Assembly: GCA_964651315.1 (NCBI GenBank)
Contig: CAZYXO010000013.1
Span: 1 to 17,526 of the forward strand
DNA: 17,526 nt
Source of the DNA: CAZYXO01 sp964651315
GTDB lineage: Bacteria; Bacillota_I; Bacilli_A; RF39; UBA660
Reading direction: 5' to 3'
A program made the position numbers and the translations under genes. Under the pieces are notes generated by a model that was not told where the DNA came from, did no database searches, and worked only from the letters and a program-made list of their open reading frames with translations. Of this stretch, positions 1 to 7,429 are shown one piece after another (position 1 is the stretch's first letter; each line of letters begins with the position of its first letter).

Positions 1-639
1 TTTTGTTTCACTTTTATTTGGTTTTAAACCTAATTTTTTAAATTCATTTAATTTATCTTGATTAATAAGTTTTAAAAATTCTAATTTATCGATTACATCA
101 ACTGTATTAGTTTCATGACTTGTTCTAAATCCATCGAAGAAATGTAAAAATGGTAAACTTCCTTCTATTGCTGATAAATGACTTACAGCACTCATATAAA
201 ATGTATCTTTAACACTTGAACTAGAAAGCATACAAAATCCAGTTTGTCTTGTAGCGTAAATATCCGAGTGATCACCAAAAATCGATAATGCATGCGTTGC
301 AATTGTTCTTGCGGCTACATGTATAACACCTGGTAATAATTCTCCTGCCATTTTATACATGTTAGGAATCATTAAAAGTAAGCCTTGACTAGCGGTAAAT
401 GTGGAAGATAAACTACCTGTTATCAAACTACCATGCATAGCACCTGCTGCCCCTGCTTCACTTTGCATTTCTATTAACTTTACTTTACGATTAAATAAAT
501 TTAAATGATTTTCATTATTTAATTTATCAATATTAGATGCCATTGGACTTGATGGTGTAATTGGATATATACACGATACTTCACTAAATAAATGAGCAAC
601 CTCACTACATAACGTATTTCCATCTACTATTCTTTTCAT
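1..639 (-). CDS. nifJ: Pyruvate:ferredoxin (flavodoxin) oxidoreductase, N-terminal part, runs off the left edge
   Basis: The reading frame is open from the ATG at 639 to the window edge, giving the first 213 residues of a protein usually about 1,170 residues long. The enzyme oxidises pyruvate to acetyl-CoA and CO2 in the cytosol and passes electrons to ferredoxin or flavodoxin, the usual anaerobic route. The start (MKRIVDGNT...) leads into YPITPSSPMA near residues 25-34, the hallmark of the N-terminal pyrimidine-binding domain of this family. EMQSEAGAAGAMHGS, FTASQGLLLMIPNMYK and FGDHSDIYATRQTGF also match that domain. The weak ribosome-binding site GAGTTGAT lies 4 bases before the ATG. An extended -10 promoter precedes it. 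The remaining domains and iron-sulfur motifs lie outside the window, so completeness cannot be judged. Confidence 0.93.
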   Translation of the reverse strand, partial: MKRIVDGNTLCSEVAHLFSEVSCIYPITPSSPMASNIDKLNNENHLNLFNRKVKLIEMQSEAGAAGAMHGSLITGSLSSTFTASQGLLLMIPNMYKMAGELLPGVIHVAARTIATHALSIFGDHSDIYATRQTGFCMLSSSSVKDTFYMSAVSHLSAIEGSLPFLHFFDGFRTSHETNTVDVIDKLEFLKLINQDKLNEFKKLGLKPNKSETK

Positions 640-667
640 TGTAATCAACTCTTTTTCTATCTTTTTA

Positions 668-676
668 AGTATATCA
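668..676 (-). promoter_or_regulatory. Extended -10 promoter of nifJ
   Basis: On the minus strand the element reads TGATATACT, a TGn extension directly before the -10 hexamer TATACT. No good -35 is visible 17 bases upstream. The predicted start of transcription is near 661, giving a leader of about 20 bases. Confidence 0.5.
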
Positions 677-708
677 TATTTGATAAACAAATTAAAAATT
701 TTTGTAAT

Positions 709-731
709 AAAAAAATTACTAATTTAGTAAT
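709..731 (-). terminator. Rho-independent terminator of the UPF0316 gene
   Basis: On the minus strand a 7-bp stem, ATTACTA/TAGTAAT with a 3-base loop (715-731), is followed by seven T residues (715 to 709). It begins 3 bases after the stop codon of the 734-1249 gene and separates that gene from nifJ. Confidence 0.75.
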
Positions 732-733
732 AT

Positions 734-1249
734 TTATTTAACATAACCATTAAAAACATTCTTTGTATCACTTACAATAACAAAAGCACCTTTATCATTT
801 TCTTTAATTAAACTTCGTAAATGTTTTAAACTATTTGATTTAGTTTGGATAAACAACAAATCTTTCTTTTCTTCATGAAAACTATTTTTTAAATCTATTA
901 CACTTATTGCATATCCTTCATCACGAATGGACGTAATTAGTTTTTTATTGTTCTTTTTCGTTACTACTTCTACTCCTACGATATTATTCCCTATCTTTTT
1001 AGAAAGAATACTACCTAAAAATGTACCAGTTGCATATCCAAGAGAATAAGATAGTGGAATAAAAAAATTATTAAAATTAGTATTTAAAGCTTCTCTTGCA
1101 ACATAAAACCATATTAACACTTCGACAAACGCTAATATTGCAGCAAGGAAACTTTTTCCTTTTACCATAATAATTGTTCTAAAAGTTCCAATTGAAACAT
1201 CAACAATTCTGGCTAAAAAAATTTTTAAACACAATAAAAACATATTCAT
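734..1249 (-). CDS. UPF0316 (DUF5698/DUF2179) membrane protein
   Basis: This 171-residue protein has three predicted membrane segments in its first ~90 residues (about 5-20, 32-50 and 62-82). A soluble C-terminal domain of roughly 80 residues follows. The N-terminal part (ARIVDVSIGTFRTIIMVKG, then FVEVLIWFYV) matches the UPF0316/DUF5698 family, and the C-terminal part (GYAISVIDLK..., then LLFIQTKSNSLKHL) fits the attached DUF2179 domain. DUF2179 domains occur in several membrane transport-like proteins, but no reaction is established. Two in-frame ATGs, at 1249 and 1243, are possible starts. Neither has a clear Shine-Dalgarno sequence. The zinc-ribbon gene lies 35 bases upstream on the same strand, so the two may be co-transcribed. 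Confidence 0.85.
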   Translation of the reverse strand: MNMFLLCLKIFLARIVDVSIGTFRTIIMVKGKSFLAAILAFVEVLIWFYVAREALNTNFNNFFIPLSYSLGYATGTFLGSILSKKIGNNIVGVEVVTKKNNKKLITSIRDEGYAISVIDLKNSFHEEKKDLLFIQTKSNSLKHLRSLIKENDKGAFVIVSDTKNVFNGYVK

Positions 1250-1284
1250 ATTTCTATTATGAATATTAGTTTTATTTTTATACT

Positions 1285-1575
1285 TTATTTACTTAAAAAT
1301 TTTAGAAGAGCAATGACTATTACAATACATAACGCTACTAAAATGATAATTAAACCAAGTGCTTTATTTTCTCCTTTAATTGGATTTTCTTCTTTAGTAT
1401 ATTTTCTCGGCGTTCCATCAGGTAAAAACTCACTCATATGATAAATTTTATCTTTATTTTCTTGATTAATTCTCTCTTTTTGCTCTTTAATTTGATCTGT
1501 ATCAAATAATGTTCCACAATTTCGACAGATAAAACCTGTACTAGGTAATGGTTTACCACATCTTTTACAATTCAT
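1285..1575 (-). CDS. Small membrane protein with an N-terminal zinc ribbon
   Basis: The protein has 96 residues from the ATG at 1575, chosen because AAAGGA lies 9 bases before it. A TTG three codons earlier (1584) would overlap the ribosome-binding site. The N-terminus holds two CxxC pairs about 13 residues apart (CKRC and CRNC), a typical zinc-ribbon pattern. A charged linker of about 40 residues follows. A single membrane helix sits near residues 71-92, ending with a short FLSK tail. Such zinc-ribbon plus single-helix proteins are common in Bacillota and generally lack a known function. It may share a transcript with the UPF0316 gene downstream. Zinc binding is inferred from the cysteines only. 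Confidence 0.75.
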   Translation of the reverse strand: MNCKRCGKPLPSTGFICRNCGTLFDTDQIKEQKERINQENKDKIYHMSEFLPDGTPRKYTKEENPIKGENKALGLIIILVALCIVIVIALLKFLSK

Positions 1576-1596
1576 ATAAATCAATCCTTTAAATAA

Positions 1597-1630
1597 AGTT
1601 TACCATTATAGACAATAGTTTACAATTATA
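1597..1630. repeat. Two 14-bp direct repeats with a 20-bp period in a divergent promoter region
   Basis: AGTTTACCATTATA (1597-1610) and AGTTTACAATTATA (1617-1630) match at 13 of 14 positions and start exactly 20 bases apart, close to two helical turns. They lie between the divergent zinc-ribbon and 1678-3516 genes. The first copy contains the -10 of the zinc-ribbon gene, so they could be tandem operator sites. Chance similarity in AT-rich DNA is the alternative. Confidence 0.45.
1605..1610 (-). promoter_or_regulatory. -10 element of the zinc-ribbon gene
   Basis: The minus strand reads TATAAT, a perfect consensus -10, about 30 bases before the chosen ATG. No convincing -35 is seen. The element lies inside the first copy of a 14-bp direct repeat (1597-1630). 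Confidence 0.45.
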
Positions 1631-1652
1631 AATTTATTATTTAACTTTAATT

Positions 1653-1661
1653 TGATATAAT
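1653..1661 (+). promoter_or_regulatory. Extended -10 promoter of the 1678-3516 gene
   Basis: TGATATAAT combines a TGn extension with a perfect TATAAT hexamer (1656-1661). No recognisable -35 lies 17 bases upstream. Transcription would begin near 1668, leaving a leader of only about 10 bases that starts at the ribosome-binding site GGTGAT (1668-1673). Confidence 0.6.
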
Positions 1662-1677
1662 TTATTTGGTGATTTTC

Positions 1678-3516
1678 ATGAAAGAAACATACACAATGGA
1701 AGATTTATTAAATTTAAGTTGTAAAAAATTAACAAATGTATTAATTGATTTGCCAAACAATGAGGATAAGAAAAAAATCTTACAAAATCCTAAAATTAGA
1801 GAAAAATATTTTACTGATGAAGATAATCATTATCCATTAGTATACTTATTTCAAGGTTTATATGATGGAAGTCTTCCATATTTAGTAGATGAACAAATGT
1901 TAGAATTAGTATTTAATGATAAACGTTCCAAAGATAAAATGAATGCTTTAATGACATGTAGATCATTAGATAAAAATAATGTTTTAGCAAATGAAAGCGT
2001 TTATAACTTTATATTAAAATATTCAGATTTACAAATATTTTTACATAATTTAAACGATTATTTTGCTGAAAACTTTATTAATTATATTTTAGATAATAAT
2101 TTAAAGAAATTATACGTTTTAGGGCATTTTCTTCCATCAACACAAATTAAAATAGTTAATAATCCTAATATTTTTAATAAAATGATGAACTTAAATGATT
2201 TTTCTTTTATAGCCTGTTTAAATAAAGATGCCTTAGAGTCAGTTATAAATAATCAAAAAGTAAAAGATATAATTTGTGAAAGTTCAATTTATACTATAAT
2301 ATCAATAATTGAAAAAGGTGTTAATTTCCCATATGATTTACAAAATAATGAAGATATTATAAACAAATATTTAGACATTTTAGATATGGAATTATTTCGA
2401 GCTAAAGTTAATTCTTTACAAATAAATAATCACGAGTTATTTGAAAATATAACAAAAAAAAGAATAAAAAATTATAATGAAGACATTAAAAATATAAATT
2501 TTAAAACTAAATTATTACCAAAATATCAAAAGTTTGTTGAAATGTATCCAAATATTAGTTATATTTCTATGTATGATGATTTTCAAGAATTTGCAGATAT
2601 CATTGAATTTGCTCAAAAAAATGATAAAGAAGAGTTTATAAAATATTTACAAGAACCTAATAAAAAATACTTATATAGTATGTTAATTGATAGATATTTT
2701 GAAGAAATGGTACCTAATTTTTTAATAAATTTAAAACAAATGTTAAACTTTCTTAGTATTATGGATATAAATTTAATTGATACAGAAAACTTAAAACTTT
2801 ATTTTAAACTACTAAATTATGAAAATTTAACTGTAGAGGAATTAGTAGAATTATATAAAGAGTTAGATAATGGTAAAAATTATGTAGAAATATTTTATAA
2901 TGATTATCGAAATTTAAAAAACATTTCTTATCAAGAATTAAATTCTGGAATAATTACCGGAGAAGATATTGAAAATAAATATTCATATAAAGTTGATGAT
3001 GTTAAAGTTTTAGAATTACATGGTGAACCTTTTATGTCTATTGGACACGCATCAGGAAGTGTTAAATGGAATGATGGTTTTAATGCAACTTCATTATCTT
3101 TAATTGGGGATAAACATATTTCATTTATATATAATGATTATAATGATATTGTATATTATGGATTTGATAATATCCCTATTGATCAAATAATGCATGTTTT
3201 TCATACAGATTCATTTTCTAATCATGATGAAGGAAGTGATAGAGTAAATGAAATACATACAAAAGATTCACTTATAGAAAATACTAAAGGTTATAACGAA
3301 ATATTATTTTTGCAAAATTCAAAAACTAATAAGAATAAATTTGATGATAAAAGAACATATATTAAACCTAAATATATTATTGCAATAAATGAAATTACAA
3401 AAAAAGATATTTTAGCAGCTAAAAACAATAATATCCCAATTTTATTAATTCATCTAAAAGACTATACTTTTAAATATGGTACAGTCGATTTAGGAGAAAG
3501 TTATCATAGTAGATAA
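1678..3516 (+). CDS. Unrecognised large cytosolic protein with a distinct C-terminal domain
   Basis: This 612-residue protein starts at the ATG at 1678, which has GGTGAT (1668-1673) 4 bases upstream. An in-frame TTG at 1666 lies before that site and is unlikely. I do not recognise the family. No signal peptide or membrane helix is visible. Residues ~1-425 look almost entirely helical, with short repeated-looking helix pairs rich in N, L and K. The C-terminal ~165 residues differ, with alternating strand-like and polar segments: LHGEPFMSIGHASGS, SLSLIGDKHISFIY, YNEILFL, KPKYIIAINE and NNIPILLIHLKDY. The HG and NEI...KPKYII pattern faintly recalls ADP-ribosyltransferase folds, but that is speculation. 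The gene is monocistronic, with its own promoter and a terminator straight after the stop. Base use matches its neighbours. Confidence 0.85.
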   Translation: MKETYTMEDLLNLSCKKLTNVLIDLPNNEDKKKILQNPKIREKYFTDEDNHYPLVYLFQGLYDGSLPYLVDEQMLELVFNDKRSKDKMNALMTCRSLDKNNVLANESVYNFILKYSDLQIFLHNLNDYFAENFINYILDNNLKKLYVLGHFLPSTQIKIVNNPNIFNKMMNLNDFSFIACLNKDALESVINNQKVKDIICESSIYTIISIIEKGVNFPYDLQNNEDIINKYLDILDMELFRAKVNSLQINNHELFENITKKRIKNYNEDIKNINFKTKLLPKYQKFVEMYPNISYISMYDDFQEFADIIEFAQKNDKEEFIKYLQEPNKKYLYSMLIDRYFEEMVPNFLINLKQMLNFLSIMDINLIDTENLKLYFKLLNYENLTVEELVELYKELDNGKNYVEIFYNDYRNLKNISYQELNSGIITGEDIENKYSYKVDDVKVLELHGEPFMSIGHASGSVKWNDGFNATSLSLIGDKHISFIYNDYNDIVYYGFDNIPIDQIMHVFHTDSFSNHDEGSDRVNEIHTKDSLIENTKGYNEILFLQNSKTNKNKFDDKRTYIKPKYIIAINEITKKDILAAKNNNIPILLIHLKDYTFKYGTVDLGESYHSR

Positions 3517-3523
3517 ATAAAAG

Positions 3524-3549
3524 CGACTTAATTTTTTAAGTCGTTTTTT
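3524..3549. terminator. Rho-independent terminator between convergent genes
   Basis: CGACTTAA (3524-3531) pairs perfectly with TTAAGTCG (3536-3543) around a 4-base loop, followed by six T residues (3544-3549). It terminates the 1678-3516 gene. On the minus strand the same stem is followed by CTTTTATTT, so it may also serve the cotJ operon less efficiently. Confidence 0.85.
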
Positions 3550-4107
3550 CTAATAACCTTTTTTCTTATAATATTCATATAATTCTTTAAAACGATTAAA
3601 GTGAACTACTTCTCTTTGTCGTAAGAATAAAAGTGGACCAATTATATCTTCATCAGTTGCCATATTGATTAAATTTTCATAAGTTGCTTTGGCTTTTTTT
3701 TCTGCTGCCATATCTTCCATTAAATCTGTAATTGGATTTCCTGTTGATAAGAAATATGCAGCATTATATGGATTTCCTTGAGCATCAGATGGATAAATTC
3801 CTTTACCATGATCTGCATAAACATCACCTAGTCCTGCTTCAATTATTTCATCAACTGATGCGTTTTTCATTAATTGTGTTACCATTGTACAGATCATTTC
3901 ACAATGACCAAGTTCTTCAGTCGCAATATCATTCAATAATGATTTACCATAATCATCTGGCATTGTAAACTTTTGTGAAAAATATCGTAAAGCAGCATTT
4001 AATTCACCACTTGGCCCACCAAATTGTGTAACCAAATATTTAGCCATTCGTAAATCCTTTTTACGAATATTTACAGGATAGTTTAAATGCTTGACATAAC
4101 TAAACAT
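3550..4107 (-). CDS. cotJC: Spore coat protein CotJC, manganese-catalase family
   Basis: This 185-residue protein belongs to the short CotJC branch of dimanganese catalases, which sit in the inner spore coat and are thought to remove hydrogen peroxide. The start (MFSYVKHLNYPVNIRKKD) and the QFGGPSGELNAALRYFSQ block are typical of CotJC. Candidate metal ligands are all present: E35 in GELNAAL, E65 and H68 in TEELGH, E136 in MAAEKKA, and E166 with H169 in RQREVVHF. Its length is normal for CotJC and shorter than the ~270 residues of free catalases. The ATG overlaps the end of the upstream cotJ gene by 8 bases, and its GAGGAGGG ribosome-binding site lies within that gene, so translational coupling is likely. 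Confidence 0.96.
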   Translation of the reverse strand: MFSYVKHLNYPVNIRKKDLRMAKYLVTQFGGPSGELNAALRYFSQKFTMPDDYGKSLLNDIATEELGHCEMICTMVTQLMKNASVDEIIEAGLGDVYADHGKGIYPSDAQGNPYNAAYFLSTGNPITDLMEDMAAEKKAKATYENLINMATDEDIIGPLLFLRQREVVHFNRFKELYEYYKKKGY

Positions 4108-4531
4108 ATTTTCCCTCCTCTTTTTCCCATGGCCATGGACTCATAAGCCAATTGTAATTGTTTTCTTTAACTTCAAGTAATGTTAATGGTTCATATTTTT
4201 TACTATATTCTTTACAAGTTTTCTCATAAAGTTCAACATATTCTTTAAATTGTCTAAATGCTGTAGTATCATCTGGGTGTAAATCTAACCATAAATTTAA
4301 ATCCGTAATAGCAAAAGCAAGTTCCATAACTTTAAACATTAATTGTTCTTTTTCGTTTTTCGGCGTTAATTTAAAATAAGTTAAATTCTTATATGGTTCA
4401 TATTCATTTGCAAACATATTACCACGTAAGAATCCTTCTTTAGAACTTAAAATTGCTTGTCTTTCTTTATTAAAATCGCTACCGGGAATTTCTAAAAATG
4501 AAACATTAAAATTATAATCATCAAATAACAT
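4100..4531 (-). CDS. cotJB: Spore coat protein: apparent CotJA-CotJB fusion
   Basis: This 143-residue protein is longer than the ~85-90 residues usual for CotJB. Residues ~63-137 are clearly CotJB: FKVMELAFAITDLNLWLDLHPDD, then QFKEYVELYEKTCKEYSKKYEP, and the closing SPWPWEKE. Residues ~30-50 (SSKEGFLRGNMFANEYEPYK) resemble the core of CotJA, whose family has an [EK]xFxxGTxFPxLxxPY-like segment. In Bacillus subtilis cotJA, cotJB and cotJC are three separate genes; here there are only two reading frames. The proteins are made in the mother cell and assemble in the coat with CotJC. AGGAGGT lies 5 bases before the ATG, and a sporulation-type -10 sits just upstream. The CotJB call is firm; the CotJA assignment is by motif only. 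Confidence 0.88.
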   Translation of the reverse strand: MLFDDYNFNVSFLEIPGSDFNKERQAILSSKEGFLRGNMFANEYEPYKNLTYFKLTPKNEKEQLMFKVMELAFAITDLNLWLDLHPDDTTAFRQFKEYVELYEKTCKEYSKKYEPLTLLEVKENNYNWLMSPWPWEKEEGKYV

Positions 4532-4548
4532 AAAATACCTCCTAGTGT

Positions 4549-4575
4549 TATAGTATGTTTTACCTAATATATAGT
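4549..4575 (-). promoter_or_regulatory. Mother-cell sigma factor (sigma-K/sigma-E type) promoter of the cotJ operon
   Basis: On the minus strand, CATACTATA (4557 to 4549) matches the sigma-K -10 pattern CATAnnnTA and is close to the sigma-E CATACAnT. An AC dinucleotide (4575-4574) lies 16 bases upstream, as expected for a sigma-K -35. In B. subtilis cotJ is under sigma-E, so both remain possible. A vegetative TATAAT is absent here. Confidence 0.55.
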
Positions 4576-4632
4576 TTGTGCTTATGCCTACTTAATGTAG
4601 ATGTTTAACTATACTTTTTAGAAAAGATATAT

Positions 4633-4638
4633 TATAAT
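4633..4638 (+). promoter_or_regulatory. -10 element of ftsK/spoIIIE
   Basis: A perfect TATAAT lies 22 bases before the chosen ATG, in the divergent region shared with cotJ. No TGn extension and no good -35 are visible, so the assignment is by position and hexamer only. Confidence 0.4.
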
Positions 4639-4660
4639 TAAGGGGAAGATGGTGATAAAA

Positions 4661-6895
4661 ATGGCAAAGAAAAAAAAGACAAAAGATAGTGAAAATAAAA
4701 AATTTGGATATAGTGTAGAATTAACTGGACTAGTTTTAATGTTAATTGGTATAATTGGGTTTGGTTTTGGACCAGTTGGTTCTTTAATAAAGAAATTCTG
4801 TATGTTTTTAGTTGGAACTTGGTGGATTTTCCTACTTATTGGATTAATTATTTTATCACTGCAAATGCTTATAAAAAGAAAATTACCGAAATTTTTCTCA
4901 GGAAGATTAATTGGTTTTTATATCATAATGATTGCAATTTTAGTTGCTAGTCATTTAGGTTTTTTAGAAAATTGTACAAATGCTAAAGATATATTGCAAA
5001 CAACAGTTGATAATTATATGGATAGAATTGCTACTATTAGTAGTGCAACTGCCCTATTTACTTCTGGAACTACAACTATTGAAATTGGTGGTGGAATTAT
5101 CGGTTGTTTATTCGGTATTGCCTTCTTTAGTTTATTTGCAATGCAAGGAACAAAGATCACATTAGTTGTTTTAGCAATATTTGGTTGTATTTTATTTTTT
5201 GATATTACAATCAGTGGTGTTTTTTCTAAAATTAAAAGTATTGGCAAATTATTTAAAAAAGAAATTAAAGATGAACTACGAAAAGATAAACATATTGATG
5301 AAGATGATGATATTCCAATAACGCATTCTAGTATGCCACCAAAAGATAATAAAATTATTATTACAAGTGTTGATGAACTTAAGAATAATCCAAGTGTTAC
5401 GAATACTTCTATAAAAGAAAATTTAGAAGATGGTAAGTCATTATATGAAACAACTTACACACTTCCACCTTTATCAATATTAGATGAGCCTAGTGCGAAA
5501 AAAGTTAATTCGACTAGTTATTTACAAAGTAATAGAGAAATATTAGAACGTGTTTTAAATGATTTCCAAATTCGTGGTAAAGTTGTTGCTATTCATCAAG
5601 GTCCAGCAGTTACCCAATATGAAGTAACAGTCCCAAATGGAACAAAATTAAGTCGTATTTCAAGTATTAGTAAAGAAATTGCTCTTGCTCTTGCTGCTAA
5701 AGATGTTCGTATTCAAACACCAATTCCTGGTAAAAATACAGTCGGTGTTGAAATACCTAATCCACAAATTAGTATGGTTCGAGTTAAAGAAATTTTAGGT
5801 GCTAATGTAAGAGGTGCTGAAAATATGAAAATTTTAGCGGCTTTGGGTAAAGATATAATGGGTAATCCTCAAGTTATGGATATTACTAGAGCACCACACC
5901 TTTTAGTTGCAGGTTCTACTGGTAGTGGTAAATCAGTTTGTATTAATACAATTATTGCATCAATTCTAATGCGTTATAAACCAGATGAAGTAAAATTAGT
6001 TTTAGTCGATCCAAAAAAAGTTGAACTATCAAACTATAACGGGGTTCCGCACTTACTTTGTCCAGTTGTAAATGATCCGAAAAAAGCATCAATTACTTTA
6101 CAAAGAATAGTTTCCGAAATGGATAAAAGATATTCATTATTTGAAAATAAGAATGCTAAAAATATTTCGGCATATAATGATATGATTGAAAAAGAAAATA
6201 AGAAAAATAACACTAATTTTCAAAAAATGCCATATATTGTAGTAATCATCGATGAACTTGCAGATTTAATGTTAGTAGCATCAAAAGAAGTAGAAGACTC
6301 AATAATGCGTATAACACAAATGGCAAGAGCAGCAGGAATTCACTTAATTGTTGCAACTCAAAGACCATCTACTGATGTTATAACTGGAGTCGTAAAAGCA
6401 AATATCGGTAGTCGTTTATCTTTTGCAGTTAGTAGTCAGATTGATTCAAGAACAATTTTAGATATGGGTGGTGCCGAAAAACTACTTGGTAAAGGAGATA
6501 TGCTATTTAAACCAATGGATGAAAATATACCAATGCGTATTCAAGGATGTTTCATATCAGATGATGAAATAAATCGTTTAATCAATTATGTTTGTAAAAT
6601 GGCAACAGTTAAGTATGATGAAACAATAACGAATGGTAATGGCGATAATGCTCCGAAAGAATATGGCAAAGATGAAGAAACTTATGATGATCCACTTTAT
6701 AATGAAATCGTAACATTCGCAGTTGAAACAGGTAAAATTAGTGCATCCCTTTTACAAAGAAGATTTAGATTAGGATATAATCGTGCTGCAAGAATAGTTG
6801 ATTTATTAGAAGAAAGAGGAATAATTGGTCCCCAAAATGGTTCTAAACCAAGAGAAGTTTTAGTTAAATTGCAAAATAGTAATAATGATGAATAA
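4661..6895 (+). CDS. ftsK: FtsK/SpoIIIE family DNA translocase
   Basis: This 744-residue membrane-anchored ATPase pumps chromosomal DNA through the closing septum, at division or into the forespore. Four to five membrane helices occupy residues ~18-185, followed by an acidic, low-complexity linker to ~270. The alpha domain follows (NDFQIRGKVVAIHQGPAVTQYE), then the RecA-like motor with Walker A GSTGSGKS (~418-425) and Walker B VVIIDELADLM (~527-537). The sequence RLSFAVSSQIDSRTILD follows. The last ~65 residues form the gamma winged helix that reads KOPS/SRS polarity sequences (QRRFRLGYNRAARIVDLLEE). The start at 4661 has GGTGAT 4 bases upstream; an in-frame ATG at 4649 overlaps that site. 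Whether it is the vegetative FtsK, SpoIIIE or serves both roles cannot be decided here. Confidence 0.97.
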   Translation: MAKKKKTKDSENKKFGYSVELTGLVLMLIGIIGFGFGPVGSLIKKFCMFLVGTWWIFLLIGLIILSLQMLIKRKLPKFFSGRLIGFYIIMIAILVASHLGFLENCTNAKDILQTTVDNYMDRIATISSATALFTSGTTTIEIGGGIIGCLFGIAFFSLFAMQGTKITLVVLAIFGCILFFDITISGVFSKIKSIGKLFKKEIKDELRKDKHIDEDDDIPITHSSMPPKDNKIIITSVDELKNNPSVTNTSIKENLEDGKSLYETTYTLPPLSILDEPSAKKVNSTSYLQSNREILERVLNDFQIRGKVVAIHQGPAVTQYEVTVPNGTKLSRISSISKEIALALAAKDVRIQTPIPGKNTVGVEIPNPQISMVRVKEILGANVRGAENMKILAALGKDIMGNPQVMDITRAPHLLVAGSTGSGKSVCINTIIASILMRYKPDEVKLVLVDPKKVELSNYNGVPHLLCPVVNDPKKASITLQRIVSEMDKRYSLFENKNAKNISAYNDMIEKENKKNNTNFQKMPYIVVIIDELADLMLVASKEVEDSIMRITQMARAAGIHLIVATQRPSTDVITGVVKANIGSRLSFAVSSQIDSRTILDMGGAEKLLGKGDMLFKPMDENIPMRIQGCFISDDEINRLINYVCKMATVKYDETITNGNGDNAPKEYGKDEETYDDPLYNEIVTFAVETGKISASLLQRRFRLGYNRAARIVDLLEERGIIGPQNGSKPREVLVKLQNSNNDE

Positions 6896-6899
6896 TTTA

Positions 6900-6908
6900 T
6901 GATAAAAT
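6900..6908 (+). promoter_or_regulatory. Extended -10 promoter between ftsK and the thioredoxin-fold gene
   Basis: TGATAAAAT begins 5 bases after the ftsK stop and 30 bases before the next ATG. The TGn extension is present and no -35 is obvious. It would allow the small downstream gene to be expressed apart from ftsK. Confidence 0.45.
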
Positions 6909-6929
6909 AATAATGAAAGGTAAATGCTT

Positions 6930-7424
6930 ATGAAAAAGAAAAAAAATGTCTTAAGATATACAATGATTACACTAGTAATACTTGGAGTATTATATGGTTT
7001 ATGGTGGTATGTTGTAAAAGAAAAAGATAAATTAAAAACTAGTTATTTACTAACAACTAATACTATTACATATTCAATAAATGATATTAATAATATTGAC
7101 GATATTTTTACTGAAGTACCTAACGATTATTTTATTTACATATCTTATACAAATAGTAATAAAGTTTACCAATTAGAACAAAAATTAAAAAAGATTATTG
7201 ATAAATATAAACTAAATGATAACTTTTATTATATAGATATAACAAAAATACAAGAAACAGATAATTATTTTACGAAAATAAATGAAGCATTAAAATTAGA
7301 TAATAAAGTTAATAAAGCACCAGTTATTTTATATTATAAAAATAATACTTTAGATAGTATTGTTGATAATCCAAAAAATTTAGAAGATTTATTACAAGTT
7401 AATGAAATGGAAAAAATGAATTAA
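6930..7424 (+). CDS. Membrane-anchored thioredoxin-fold protein lacking the CxxC
   Basis: The protein has 164 residues from the ATG at 6930, which lies 9 bases after AAAGG. An in-frame ATG at 6924 is only 3 bases from that site. A single N-terminal membrane helix (~8-27, ending GLWWYVV) places the rest outside the cell. The extracellular part resembles thioredoxin: a strand YFIYISY, a helix at VYQLEQKLKKIIDKY, a strand FYYIDI, and a cis-proline-like KAPVILYYKNN. The position normally held by CxxC reads YTNSNKV, and there are no cysteines at all, so redox activity is unlikely. The pattern is close to bacteriocin transport accessory (PedC-like) proteins, but no bacteriocin genes are nearby. A role in folding or scaffolding is possible. 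The fold call is by motif. Confidence 0.65.
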   Translation: MKKKKNVLRYTMITLVILGVLYGLWWYVVKEKDKLKTSYLLTTNTITYSINDINNIDDIFTEVPNDYFIYISYTNSNKVYQLEQKLKKIIDKYKLNDNFYYIDITKIQETDNYFTKINEALKLDNKVNKAPVILYYKNNTLDSIVDNPKNLEDLLQVNEMEKMN

Positions 7425-7429
7425 CCGAT

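Noticed and set aside
1259..1441. 60-codon plus-strand frame opposite the zinc-ribbon gene
   Set aside because: It overlaps a gene with recognisable CxxC pairs and shows no start signals.
3732..3968. Open frame opposite cotJC on the plus strand
   Set aside because: It lies entirely inside a certain gene, has no ribosome-binding site, and its composition is that of a complementary strand.
5014..5247. Open frame opposite ftsK, and a second in another frame at 4980-5165
   Set aside because: Both are shadows of the membrane-helix part of ftsK, whose protein is unambiguous.
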